Assembly: GCA_035772405.1 (NCBI GenBank)
Contig: JAYKKM010000052.1
Span: 464,001 to 528,000 of the forward strand
Direction of reading: 5' to 3'
DNA from: Chrysogorgia sp. JL179-B06
Lineage: Eukaryota > Cnidaria > Anthozoa > Scleralcyonacea > Chrysogorgiidae
Length of the DNA stretch: 64,000 nucleotides
Shown piece by piece: positions 1 through 9,195 of this stretch. The stretch's first letter is position 1. The number at the start of each line of letters is the position of its first letter. The notes under the pieces are model-generated. The model did not search any database. It was not told the origin of the DNA and was given only the letters and a program-made list of their open reading frames with translations. Both the position numbers and the translations under genes were made by a program.

Positions 1-45
1 AGGCTTTATCTTATAATGAAACTGTAATTAGCTTTAAAAGCAACT

Positions 46-126
46 TTAAGAATATATATATTGTTGTAAGAGCATTGAGACTATTGTATAATGCTCCTAA
101 TTCGTCTTTATTATTATTATTATTAT
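46..126 (+). repeat. Retroelement 3' end with (TTA)n tail, copy 1
   Basis: About 60 bases followed by a TTA triplet run. Nearly the same sequence recurs inverted at 13250-13332, also ending in the triplet run. A shared body plus a 3' microsatellite is typical of a retrotransposon 3' end. The parent family is not identified. Confidence 0.6.
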
Positions 127-212
127 ATGCACGTCCGGTAAATAGCGTCATCGTTTGTTTGTGTCATAATTAATGTGAGTGATAATAATGTTTAGCTATT
201 TCCTTACCTTAC

Positions 213-545
213 TTCTGTCTTTTGTATTCTTGTGACTAGGGAATATTTTTTTCTCAACCAAGCGAAAAGCAGTGTCGATACGAGTGATGGTCGACTTATA
301 ATATGGGATTTTTTCAACGCGCTCCAAAAGATCCGGTGTTTTTATCCGGTTCTTCGACGCAGCAATGAAGTTGAACTCGATAGACGGCTTCTTTCCGTAA
401 ACAACGGCAGCATGTCGGTGGCCTTTCTCCACTGGGAAAGTTTTTATTAATTTTTTAACCACATTTTTCGACTTCTCGAAGGCGTCCTTTCCAATACTGC
501 CAGAGGCGTCCAAGACAAACGCGATGTCACTGACGCTGTGGCAAG
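213..545 (-). CDS. VWA-domain exon of a secreted WAP-VWA protein
   Basis: Internal exon encoding the first half of a von Willebrand factor A domain. It opens with a hydrophobic strand (DIAFVLD) running into the MIDAS metal-binding motif DASGS. In VWA domains such a MIDAS coordinates a divalent ion for adhesion to matrix ligands. The acceptor is a pyrimidine tract ending CAG (AG at 547-546), giving a phase-1 start. Two donors are possible: GTAAGG at 212 gives a phase-1 end and a symmetric exon, and GTAAGG at 207 gives phase 0. I prefer the first because VWA exons are commonly symmetric. The rest of the domain must lie left of base 1. The exon pairs with the WAP exon at 1929-1759 and the signal-peptide exon at 7361-7301, both phase-compatible. 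The protein is probably extracellular matrix or surface-associated. The VWA call is firm; the partner exons are inferred. Confidence 0.85.
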
Positions 546-871
546 CTGAAAAGAAAACAAGCAAACTTATACAGTCGCTGCCGCTTATATTCAAATAAAA
601 CAATACCAAATGGTTTTCCGTGCGGAACACTGTATATCCAAATACGTGGGTTTTTGCGAGATTTTCAATTCTTTTTAAGAAACCTTTTTAATTCTGTTTT
701 TTTTAAACATTAAATTTGGTGGTATTCGGCAGGGAAAAGATGACTCGTTGTTGCTATGGAAACGATTTTGAAAAGGTAAATAACAACACAAAAGTATAAT
801 TACGAAAATGAATTTCGTGAACATAAGAAACAATCTTGGTTATAGATTTTGCGGGTGGAAAGCGTAATCGC

Positions 872-1060
872 AGTATAAGGATAAGAACCCAACTCAATAT
901 ACGTAAATGTATTGCCATAATAATATATAGAAACAAGTCAAGTTTTAGAACAATATATATGTTATAAACTTGACTTGTAAATATGTTCTAAAACTTGATA
1001 TGTTTTCATATTATGGCAATACATTTACGTATATTGAGCTGGACTCTTAGTCTTTATACT
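872..1060. repeat. Imperfect palindrome (MITE-like)
   Basis: Arms 872-950 and about 965-1060 are near-perfect reverse complements, centred near 966. The element lies in the intron between the WAP and VWA exons. The hAT MITE at 1061-1208 abuts its right end and duplicated its last eight bases. Confidence 0.7.
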
Positions 1061-1208
1061 CAGGGGCGGCGTAGTGGGTCCCCGAAAATCTGCTGATGGT
1101 GATCCCCAAGCAGGCCCCAAACAATGACACACCCTGTTCTCCCGCTGTGAGCAGTGGGCCCCTTTCTAATAGTTTCCCGGGCCCTATTTTTGAGCCACGC
1201 CGTCCCTG
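1061..1208. mobile_element. 148-bp hAT-type MITE
   Basis: Ends are CAGGGGCGGCG and CGCCGTCCCTG, flanked on both sides by an identical 8-bp duplication, TTTATACT (1053-1060 and 1209-1216). A CAGGG terminus with an 8-bp target duplication is the hAT signature. There is no coding capacity. Confidence 0.85.
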
Positions 1209-1308
1209 TTTATACTGCAATAACATAAGTAACAAGGGAAAAAACTAGGCTACCTTAAGCACTTTAGTCCAATACAGCAAAGTGAAAAGGTGGTAAACTG
1301 CCAAGAAT

Positions 1309-1358
1309 TTTAGTGACGAAATACTGACGTTTCGAGCGGAGCCCTTCATCAGAGTAAG
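1309..1358 (-). ncRNA. Hammerhead-ribozyme-like core, minus strand
   Basis: Read on the minus strand this carries CTGATGA, a short GC hairpin, then GAAAC and CGTC followed by ACTAAA, the order of conserved blocks in a hammerhead. It mirrors the plus-strand copy. Penelope-like elements are known to carry hammerheads; activity here is not shown. Confidence 0.45.
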
Positions 1359-1371
1359 GTCTTACTCTCGT

Positions 1372-1424
1372 CTTACTCTGATGAAGGGCTCCGCTTGAAA
1401 CGTCAGTATTTCGTCACTAAAAAT
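1372..1424 (+). ncRNA. Hammerhead-ribozyme-like core, plus strand
   Basis: CTGATGA lies at 1378-1384, followed by a stem-loop AGGGCTCCGCTT and then GAAACG. A three-pair stem III (ACG with CGT) leads to a cleavage-site-like GTC. Stem I would pair TTACT with ACTAA with one C-C mismatch. The core order fits a type I hammerhead with a tiny stem III. The mismatch suggests decay or a non-optimal copy. Confidence 0.45.
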
Positions 1425-1758
1425 ATTGGCAGTTTACCACCTTTTCACTTTGCTATATATCCAAAACACTGTCTACGCAGCACTCTACTTTTTAGTTAGT
1501 CCAATAAAGTTATGCATTGTGTAGAAAATCTAGGGAAGCCACCTTAAGAGTATTTCCCCATATTTCGGTCAAGAAGTGCATTATTGCGCCAATACGTTTG
1601 GCTATTCACATATTTTTTCCTGTTCTATGCACAAGATATCAAATATCATTCTTAAATCCACTTGGAACGTGACGTCAAATTTTTGACGTCAGTGGGTTTG
1701 GTAAACGCTGCAGTGTACTGGCTTGTCTATCTGTGTTCGTGTGGGGTTCATGTCTTAC

Positions 1759-1929
1759 TTCTCTTTTTCACATCACCGGGCTCAACACATTTATATTGGT
1801 GACATGCAGTACGGCAACATTTGGCCGTTAGGTTGCAATCAAAATCCACCAAACACTCGGAGATAACTTGTCTGTTGCAATTGTGGTCAGATTCCTCTAC
1901 AATGGGACATTGACCTTTCTTAGAGAGGA
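1759..1929 (-). CDS. WAP (four-disulfide core) exon of secreted WAP-VWA protein
   Basis: Small internal exon missed by simple ORF listing. After the acceptor (AG at 1931-1930, behind a T-rich tract) it reads KKGQCP, then cysteines spaced as in a whey-acidic-protein domain: QCP, HNC, SEC, FDC, KCC, TAC, YKC. That is all eight cysteines of the four-disulfide core, including the adjacent pair. WAP domains are secreted and often inhibit proteases. Entry is phase 1. Two phase-1 exits exist: GTGATG after CCCG (exon end 1777) or GTAAGA further on (exon end 1759). Joined to the VWA exon, the first gives VEP-A-CHS and the second adds a short basic linker. Reading the signal-peptide exon directly into this one leaves the WAP domain just after the cleavage region. 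Domain identity is strong; the donor is uncertain. Confidence 0.8.
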
Positions 1930-2253
1930 CTAAAAAAGAGAATGGTATGAGAATAAGTCACTCTATGGGTATTGGTACTAAAACAACCTAGCTATTTCTA
2001 TAGGTAATAACACGATTTCGAAAACAATTTGGGATTGATGCACATTAATATTTTTCAAAAGAATATGCAAATATACATGAAAACACGTATTTCCGTCCAC
2101 TTGGTTGCGGAGTAGATAACTGCGAATTATGTAAGTATACACACACACACACTGCAGGTTCTGGTTCACAATATTTTTAGTCTGAAGATCGCCCTGTAGC
2201 GTGAAACTCTGAGTAACTGTTTTAAACTTTTTAAACTTGCTTTTATACTTATA

Positions 2254-2258
<5 letters not shown>

Positions 2259-2320
<62 letters not shown>

Positions 2321-2331
2321 ATATATATATA
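2259..2331. repeat. (TA)n microsatellite, running into (TG)n
   Basis: Long alternating TA tract with one interruption, ending in a short TG run. It is intronic to the WAP-VWA gene. Confidence 0.9.
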
Positions 2332-2371
2332 TATGTGTGTGTGTGACAGAGAACCCTATTTACCTATTCTA

Positions 2372-2655
2372 AAAACTAGAAATGCGAATCCGCAATAATC
2401 CCCTCGCTCGCCTTTTCTACCACTACCACCCCCACCCCACCCCTATAGTTTTTTCCCCATCCATGGTCCCCAGTGCCCAGACCGCGTATTTGTATTTGTA
2501 GTCTCTGTCGATAAGATTTTGAACGTTATCTCGGGATTCTCGGCCAATATTTACTCAATTTCAATTCTGAAAACAGATTTGGAATTACCGAGTCTAAATC
2601 CATAATACCTATTATATTACGAGAACGTGCATACCCTTCGTAAAAACAGTTTATG
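2372..2655 (+). repeat. Dispersed repeat, copy 1
   Basis: Recurs inverted and diverged at 10600-10835. Shared landmarks are CTAGAAATGCGAATCCGC, a C-rich stretch, CCAGACCGCGTATT and GAGATAACGTTC-like words. A truncated third copy lies at 20036-20085, just after MFSD6 exon 1. The family is unrecognised. Confidence 0.65.
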
Positions 2656-2877
2656 TACTTAGAAATTAGTCGGTAATCAACTAGCAGGCCGCTTCGTCGT
2701 ATACTTTGAACGTTATCTATTGACCAATTTTGTATTAGTTGTAACCAATTTGTTTGGTTGTTTTGACCAAACTCTAAAGCTATACAATGACCAATTAATA
2801 ATCGGTCACGGTAACCAATTCAATTGGTTATCTTAAATCTTAACAGTTTTAAATTAGTTGTAACTAATTGCTGCTTG

Positions 2878-3015
2878 TAGGCAGCGCACTAATCTTGACT
2901 TGGGTTGCTGTGTCTGGTGCCCAGACCTCTTCGCGGAACTAAGTCGATCGACGTTAAATTACGTTCGATTTTTTCATTTATATATGTATGTCCACAGATT
3001 TATAACGTGACTCAT
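2878..3015 (+). repeat. Dispersed repeat with CAGACCTCTTCGCGGAACTA core, copy 1
   Basis: The block from GCACTAATCTTGACTTGGG through the core to a CCACAGATTTAT-like word recurs at 32935-33085 (minus) and 49450-49590 (plus). The family is unrecognised. Confidence 0.65.
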
Positions 3016-3100
3016 CGATGTTCGTATAATCGCCGCATGCGGAATCTATCCGAATCATATATTCGGAACTCGCCAACGGCTCGTTCGTCAATCGTCATAT

Positions 3101-3248
3101 AGACCTCTTTCATAATGGCACCCATATTAAATATTATTTTATATTTTTAAGTTTAGCCTTTCTGACCTCATCTGTGTGTTTGTAATTCCAAAGAATCTTC
3201 GCCAATTGTTAAAAGAATATTTAGACTGGCCGCCATTATGAAAGAGGT
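3101..3248. mobile_element. MITE family A, copy 1
   Basis: Termini GACCTCTTTCATAATGG and CCATTATGAAAGAGGT. Two more copies are at 3787-3973 and 22833-23015. A TA at the edges of the best copy hints at Tc1/mariner-type mobilisation. Confidence 0.75.
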
Positions 3249-3394
3249 AATAACGTGTTTGCTTAATTAGGTTCTGCTGTAGTGCTGAACCTCTGGCAGT
3301 TGTGTTTTAGCCTGGTTGTGCTTCCAAATTTTAACTTCGATTTCAGTGAGGAAAGATTCTCTTGAGAAGGTAAGGCAACTAGTATTTAACTCAC

Positions 3395-3494
3395 TATTTA
3401 ATAGGGAGATGTCAAATTGTCTTCTGCGATTTCTTGCCATCACTGACACTGTCGGCCAAGCCAGCAAACTCATCATGGTGATCACAATTATCAA
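3395..3494 (-). other. Signal-peptide-like short ORF with splice donor
   Basis: An ATG opens a hydrophobic stretch (IIVITMMSLLAWPTVSVMA) and the frame reaches a GTGAGT donor in phase 1, the phase needed by the WAP exon. It could be an alternative first exon of the WAP-VWA gene. I rank it below the exon at 7361-7301, which also has a TATA box. Confidence 0.2.
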
Positions 3495-3550
3495 ATTATT
3501 TGTTTGTGAATAAGAATTACCTTCTATTTTAGGTGTATATTGGATTTCAA

Positions 3551-3592
3551 GGCAGCACTTCCCTTGCGATACTAACTTCTAGTTTAAATGGT
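3551..3592 (+). repeat. Short duplicated block
   Basis: About 40 bases around GGCAGCACTTCC and TTCTAGTTT recur with few changes at 9147-9186. Origin unknown. Confidence 0.5.
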
Positions 3593-3786
3593 GATTATAA
3601 CCAGTCGTTTTTTACGGTGTGGGAACTGGCACGAAGGCAAAGAAGTTGTAATATTGGTGGGAGGATCACACAAAGCGTTGAAACGAAATATGGCTACTTC
3701 CTTTGTAGACATTGTGCACAGTAGTGAAAGTAATCGTTCGAAACTTTGGACACCTTTTCACCATTTGGGTTTTTATACTCTCGATT

Positions 3787-3973
3787 GACCTCTTTCATAA
3801 TGATTAATGGCACTCAAATTAAATATTCTTTTATATTCATTTAAATTAGCCTTTCTGACCTCGTTCGTGTGTCTGTACTTCCAAAGAATCTTTGCTTTGT
3901 AATGAGGCCAGAAAGGCAAATTTGCATGCATATAAAAGAATATTTAGACTGGCCGCCATTATGAAAGAGGTCT
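3787..3973. mobile_element. MITE family A, copy 2
   Basis: Same terminal repeats as 3101-3248. The internal part carries AGGCCAGAAAGGC and a GCATGCATATAAAA block shared with the third copy. Confidence 0.75.
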
Positions 3974-4249
3974 ATATTATGATTCATTTTGGCAACAAAG
4001 ACAACAACTGCAGCAATAATTGTAAATAATAATACAAGACTGTCAGGAGGATCAACAAATCATTTCAATTTCTTTAACTGTGATGGAATATATTAGAACC
4101 CACTAAAGCAAGTCATAACGAGATAAGATAGAAGCACCAAGCGAAGCGGCAATTGTCTGGAAATCTTCTGTATACTGAGTGCCATTAACTGTGATACTGC
4201 TAATGGTATTAGCACATTAAATCTGGTAAGAGATATTATAGTCTGTGGT

Positions 4250-4273
4250 GATGTATCCTCAAACCCTGGTCCA
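4250..4273 (+). other. 2A-like motif in LINE
   Basis: Codons read DVSSNPGP after a hydrophobic lead. The 2A ribosome-skipping consensus is D-V/I-E-x-N-P-G-P. The Glu is replaced by Ser, so activity is doubtful. Such motifs are known at the start of APE-type non-LTR retrotransposon proteins. Confidence 0.5.
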
Positions 4274-4795
4274 GAAGGAAAGTCATATCCTACACATCTT
4301 TGCGAAGAAAGCTGTAATATTGCTGGAAGAAACCATGCCATTGTGGGCACTTAAGCTAGGGAACACCGATCAACGCCTTAATTTTGAGTTGACTGATTGT
4401 CATTAGGATCATCTGCCGCCCAGGAATTTTAATCAAATACAGGTTATTATTTCTACTGTAAGACTTTATTGAATTGTTCTTGCCGTTTTCGAGGCCTTCA
4501 TAATTGCATGTCAATTCCATCTGATGTGTCAAATTTTCATGCATAGTTTACAGTGCAAACTATGACAACGGACAACAGCTTTTAATTCCGTTGAGAGTAT
4601 CTGTGCGTCCAGTGGCTAGATCAATGTCATCAATATGAAATTACTTCTCAAAATTTAATTGAAATCTCCCGCTCAATGTCAGGTCTATAAATAACAAAGC
4701 TGCGTCAATTAATGAGTAGTATATTGTTGACAATAAGGTCTACATCATGGCTGACTGAGACTTGGCTAATGCCTGATGATACAAATGGAGTTCTT

Positions 4796-5030
4796 AACCA
4801 GCTGTTGTGGTCTAATGGTCACACATGTCTATGAACTGCGAGACCCGGGTTCAAATCCTGGGTCGGACCACCGCTCAAGGTCTTAAAATAATGGAGGAGA
4901 AGGTGCTGCCAATTTGAAACAAGACTTTCGGGACTTCTCGGAAAACGAACTTAAATCGTAGGCCCTCGGAATCCCTATCAGTTGAGTTTTCCGTTCACCT
5001 AAGAGTGATAAACTGAATATTCGAACGTTA
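4796..5030 (+). repeat. tRNA-derived SINE, copy 1
   Basis: The head has a tRNA-like A box (TGGTCTAATGG) and B box (GGTTCAAATCC) but no acceptor stem pairing. The body contains CGTAGGCCCTCGGAAT and ends near CACCTAAGAGTGATAAA. Related copies lie at 26341-26549 (minus) and 51493-51595. It is inserted in the LINE corpse. Confidence 0.7.
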
Positions 5031-5809
5031 CGCTTAAAATCTCTATACGCATTGCCAGCACGTAAATACATATACTCACAAAGGAAATCACACACTAGAC
5101 TTGATATATAATTACTAGATCTGGTACCCAGTGATATCCCAGCACTATGCAGTGAGTTGCAAACTGCTGTTAGAGAAGCCCCCATGAATATACGAAGAAA
5201 GAAGTGACCTCAGTGTAGAAGTCTCTGAAGGCGATTGATTTCCAACGCTTTCGTGATGATATTAATAACTGTGGCCTAATAATAAATCTCAGCTCACTAT
5301 CATCACTTGAGGATTGTGTGGATTTGTACGAAAATCCCCTTACAAGAATATTGCGCCCTATGGTTTCCTGGAAAACGGCCAAGAGTTAAAAGAGGACGTG
5401 ATCTGTATTCTCAGCATTGTATTGCTGTCTAAGTCTCCCGCAGTGTGAAACCGAGCTCCAGTCTTCTACACCTGCATGTGACCTGTGATGAACATGGCTG
5501 CCCTGATACTATAGGCAAAATGTTCTCTAAAGTTGTGTATCCTATATACCCAATTCCAGCCCGGGTTTTCAAGGAAAGTTTTGTCGATCTTCTTCCGGTA
5601 ATCACCAAGATGGTAGACCTATTTTCTGAATCTTCATTTCAATATTTTTTTCTATGTAACTCATTATAAAATGGACGCCATTTTCTAAGGATCATATGTA
5701 CTCAAGCGGCGGCCATTTTGTCGTTAATTTCAATGGAAGTTCTGTAATTCTCTTACTTCTTGACTTGTCAGCCGCTTTTGATACTGTAGACAACAAAACG
5801 CTGCTGACT

Positions 5810-6060
5810 CGACTGTCTTCCAGATGAGGAATCGTCGCGGTAATGCTCACGCCTAGTCTAGTCATGAGTTGGTGCATCCAAAACTGCTTGAAGCATGTGT
5901 TCGAAACGTAGATATTTGGATGACATTGAACAAGTTGACGTAGAATTGGAATAAGACAGCTTTTGTTCTTGAATACGTCATCGTCAGCCACCACCTCTCT
6001 AGCATGATGATAATGCATGTGATCCAACCGTCGTCTCATGTTCGCAATAAGGCATTTCAT
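5810..6060 (-). other. Unidentified antisense ORF inside the LINE
   Basis: About 80 codons open on the minus strand, with a basic start (ANMRRRLDHMHYHHAR) and a stretch ending CFKQFWMHQLMTRLGV. It interrupts the LINE reverse transcriptase and looks like part of another protein, possibly a transposase. I do not recognise it. Confidence 0.3.
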
Positions 6061-6856
6061 GAATATTTATAGCTTAGATTTTTAATACCAACTAAACATT
6101 TTCAAAAAAGTTTTTTCATAAGATCATCTAGACTTTGGAACACACTCTCCGATCAAACAAAAGAAATTAACACATATATAGTCTCTTAAAAATTATTTAA
6201 AATCAAGATACTTTGTCGCTCTCCATGCAGAACACGTACATTTAATACTGATATTACATCTACCTGGCGCTCAATATGTTTAAATTGTGGTTCTGTTAGA
6301 GATCTTGAATCGCAGAACTTTAGAATTTGTTGTTAATATATATTAATTGTGCGTACGTGAGTGAGTTAATATAATCTATTTGTTGTAATAAGTGATATAA
6401 TAAGCGATATCGTAGCAGACTGTGATATAGTATTAATATTATATGATAGTATATATGTAATGTATGTTTGCGCAGATAATGTAAATTATCTTAGGGTTAG
6501 ACACCATGACTAGGGCTGAACATCCCTGTTGTGTCTTGCCTTGTGTATGTAAACACGAAAACAAAATAAATAAAATATACTAGCCTACTTTTTATCTTCT
6601 AACATTGTATATTGCAATTTTTATAAACATATTTCTTCTTATTGTAAAGCGCTAATGAACATGTACTTGGAATTGGCGCTATATATATAAATAATAATGT
6701 TTTTAGCGCCTGAAATTAAGGCGGTAAAAATATCTTATTATATCTTTGACTGTATTAAAAGAGTGGTATTAGTTTTCAACTTTGATAAATTTCTGTATGT
6801 TTTTCTGATGAGGCTAATTTTGGACAACTTTGGGTAGGTTCCTGGTGTATTCGCGG

Positions 6857-6956
<100 letters not shown>

Positions 6957-7046
6957 GGTAAGCTTGCACTTCACCGCAATTGCAACTGAGGAATTATACG
7001 ACTCAAGCAGTTATGCTATTGTTATGTGGATGACATATATCACCCA

Positions 7047-7146
7047 AGCACGTAATCGTCCATCGCCTTTACAATCGTCAAACTCAATATCTTCAGAAAA
7101 TTAGACGCGCTCTGAGTATTTGGGTTTGACGATCATCCATGTTGTA
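7047..7146. repeat. Hairpin repeat, copy 1
   Basis: Inverted arms around ATCGTCAAACTC and GGGTTTGACGAT. A better-preserved relative is at 33998-34180. Confidence 0.5.
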
Positions 7147-7300
7147 GAAATGCAGTCGTTAGACCTCCTTTCGGCTGCAGTATACACAAACCTTTTAGAG
7201 TATTATATCACGCGGACGGTTTCTCGAAAAAGAATCATAACTTGGCATCATAATAGCTTTTCAATATCAATAATCATAAATATTCTATTGAACTGCTCAC

Positions 7301-7361
7301 CTGCGCCTCCAACCAAATGGACAACCAGAAATACGAAAATGAGTAGTACAGATTTCACCAT
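7301..7361 (-). CDS. Signal-peptide first exon of WAP-VWA gene
   Basis: The ATG at 7361 opens MVKSVLLIFVFLVVHLVGGA, a textbook signal peptide with a Lys near the start, a long hydrophobic core and small residues at the end. The frame meets a strong donor (GCAG then GTGAGC) leaving a phase-1 codon. That phase matches the WAP exon at 1929, and splicing would form a Val codon right before LSKKGQCP. A TATA box lies about 90 bases upstream, which puts the start of transcription around 7420 with a short leader. The exon is certain as a sequence pattern. Its membership in the WAP-VWA gene is inferred from phase, strand and domain logic; undetected exons may lie between them. Confidence 0.6.
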
Positions 7362-7446
7362 CTCCTGACTCCTTTGTGTTTTCGTTCGATTCTCGGTCAC
7401 TAAACTTACTTGATCTAGTTACTAGTACTAGCAGACGTGTGATGCG

Positions 7447-7457
7447 TCATATATAAA
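7447..7457 (-). promoter_or_regulatory. TATA box for the signal-peptide exon
   Basis: Reads CTTTATATATG on the minus strand, about 90 bases before the ATG at 7361, leaving room for a leader of about 60 bases. Confidence 0.4.
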
Positions 7458-8144
7458 GCTAGACAGTCTGTTCTAACTAATAGCACCAAAGAATATCAAA
7501 TATCTCTTTCTAGATCGTTTTTTTTTCAGAAGTATATATTTCATCACCTAAATAAACCCGTCAGGTTATTATATTCGCAGCTGTTGATGCCGATGAACAA
7601 CTTCAAACTGTGGAAGAGAGTAACATTTACCAGCACGAGCAGCATAACGTATAAGTAAGTATAACGCTGAATAACAACGTATGGATTGGAAATTGGGAAT
7701 CCATATTTATTGATTTTTCTTTTTGATGCATGGAAATAATCCTATCAGAGAAAAACTAGTTTTGAATTCTTCTCATTCTTTTGGCTCAGTTTCTCAGCCA
7801 GCTGTAAATCACCAATTAAGTAATTAAAAGGTGCTAAAATGCAAGTTGAAAAACGTGATGACGTAATTGGATACTGCATATAGGGGTATTTGTATAGTTT
7901 GACGTATGGAGGATGGATACAAAATCGTAAAACGTTATGGTGTAATCAGAGAATGCATATTGTTATTTATAATGGAGTGACGATTGAGCAATATCGTGCC
8001 CGAATTGGTGTACACAATAATGTAAGAATCAAACAGAATTTAACACCACTCTAAGTATAAACTTTTGTGAAACAATGTTGATGTTATTTCAGCTGGTAAC
8101 AACGATTATGGTATTACTAATATTGGTACGAATATTTTACCTCA

Positions 8145-8410
8145 GTGATTTTTAAATTTGCCAACAAAGAGATTGACAGAACAATGTCAAAGTTTAAGTC
8201 AAGTAATGGTGTAGTTCACTCAAATGTCATGTTACAATGTATATATGTTCCACTGTTGTTGAGAATGACAAATGATGTCGAAGAAAATACTGGACCCACA
8301 ATATATGTTTTCAAATACATATATGGAAAAAATGACTGCCCCAACTGGGAATCTAACCATAACGTGGAGCAAGGCCTCACGAGCGCACTTCCCGTAGCGA
8401 TACACAAATT
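8145..8410 (+). pseudogene. LINE ORF start with 2A-like motif
   Basis: Open frame of about 89 codons with a hydrophobic run (QCIYVPLLLRMTN) directly before DVEENTGP at 8274-8297. One base change (ACT for CCT) separates this from a perfect DVEENPGP 2A motif. No endonuclease or RT follows, so this is a 5' scrap of a LINE. Confidence 0.45.
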
Positions 8411-8444
8411 TTAAATAACTTCTTGTATATAGAGAGGGCTTTAA

Positions 8445-8785
8445 GAATAATAATTAATATTAGAGAGGATTTAATATAGTCAAATACATATATGGAATGT
8501 ATATGGTAATATGTATATAATATGCATATGGAAAAATCACTGACTGTTCTGACCATGTCTCGATAGCTCAAAGGTTAGATGCGATGTCTGCCTGTTGGTG
8601 TCGAGTAAAAGCGGCGAATTTAATATGTATATGGAAGAAAAATCACTGACTGTTCTGACCGTATCTCGATAGCTCAAAGGTTACAGCGCCGAAACGTTGA
8701 TTCGGAGACCAGGGTTCGATTCCCGGTTGAGGCAGTCCATATATGTATTTGAAGATATTAAATCCTCTAATATGTAATAGATAAA
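8445..8785. repeat. Inverted repeat enclosing two tRNA-like copies
   Basis: Arms near 8445-8495 and 8737-8785 share TCAAATACATATATGGA inverted, and a GAGAGGATTTAATAT-like word. Between them the motif ATGGAAAAATCACTGACTG plus a tRNA-like head appears twice (about 8526 and 8632). Confidence 0.6.
8663..8734 (+). tRNA. tRNA-Asn-like sequence (anticodon GTT), probably a SINE head
   Basis: Cloverleaf can be drawn. The acceptor pairs in six of seven positions, with an A-C mismatch at the end. The D arm is TAGCTCA..., the anticodon stem CCGAA/TTCGG is perfect with loop ACGTTGA, and the T arm is built on GGTTCGATTCC with one mismatch. A damaged duplicate starts at 8555, and both lie in a palindrome. 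A SINE head is more likely than a working tRNA gene. Confidence 0.4.
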
Positions 8786-8885
8786 CACCGAGAACGAGGG
8801 ATTTATGCGGCATACAACACCGAGGACGCGTAGCGTCCGAGGGCTTTATATCGCATAAATCCCGACGTTCGAGGTGTTTATCTGA
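8782..8885. repeat. Palindrome ending in AGATAAACACC
   Basis: About 100 bases with arms AGATAAACACCGAGAACG and CGTTCGAGGTGTTTATCT, and an inner GGACGCGTAGCGTCC hairpin. Looks like a minimal foldback repeat. Confidence 0.65.
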
Positions 8886-9146
8886 CTTATTATTACATTG
8901 CGGAGGTTTGCAACAAAGTTTTGTCGATTTTGTCCACCTTGGACAAAGATTTCCCTAGGTTTTTCTTCGTTTATTATCTTATTAGTATTCATAGGGATGT
9001 ATGGCGCATACATCCCACGGTACATCAAAGGAAACCGACTCAATGTAATAATAATAATTGATATAAATTCAGGCTGTACACGGGCTAAAATTCTCTCTAT
9101 TTCCGCAACATTACCACCAAATGCCAAGTTTACAATCTGTCCCTTT

Positions 9147-9186
9147 CAGGCAGCACTTCCTTGCAATAGTAATTTCTAGTTTTATA
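9147..9186 (+). repeat. Short duplicated block, second copy
   Basis: Partner of 3551-3592. Here it follows a CTTTCAG that resembles a splice acceptor, but no gene is supported. Confidence 0.4.
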
Positions 9187-9195
9187 ATAAAGCAC

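Larger units (their letters stand above)
1275..1495. mobile_element. Inverted pair of Penelope-like terminal sequences
   Basis: The two arms meet head to head around 1365. Each contains the word TGATGAAGGGCTCCGC and a stretch about GGTAAACTGCC. The right arm continues into a GTCTACGCAGCA motif. The same sequence is found beside the Penelope-like GIY-YIG fragment at 10360-10425 and again at 25062-25165, so the arms are probably ends of that element family. Confidence 0.65.
4205..6700 (+). pseudogene. L2/CR1-like LINE corpse (endonuclease and reverse transcriptase)
   Basis: Successive broken pieces in the normal order of a non-LTR retrotransposon ORF2. First is a start segment ending GDVSSNPGP (4247-4273). 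Then come an endonuclease-like stretch LNVRSINNKAAS (near 4675) and an inter-domain piece with LSSLEDCVDLY (near 5300). These are followed by a reverse-transcriptase N-terminal piece PARVFKESFVDLLPVI (near 5560) and the RT catalytic block LLLLDLSAAFDTVD (near 5735). A C-terminal thumb-like piece lies at about 6080-6300. It ends near 6640-6700 with a GTAAAGCGC...GGCGCTATATA motif, typical of L2-type tails. Stops and frameshifts are frequent, a SINE sits at 4796-5030, and an unrelated antisense segment at 5810-6060 breaks the RT. It lies in intron 1 of the WAP-VWA gene. Confidence 0.75.

Noticed and set aside
4800..4872. Functional tRNA gene
   Set aside because: A and B boxes are present but the acceptor stem does not pair. 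It is the head of a SINE with other copies in the window.
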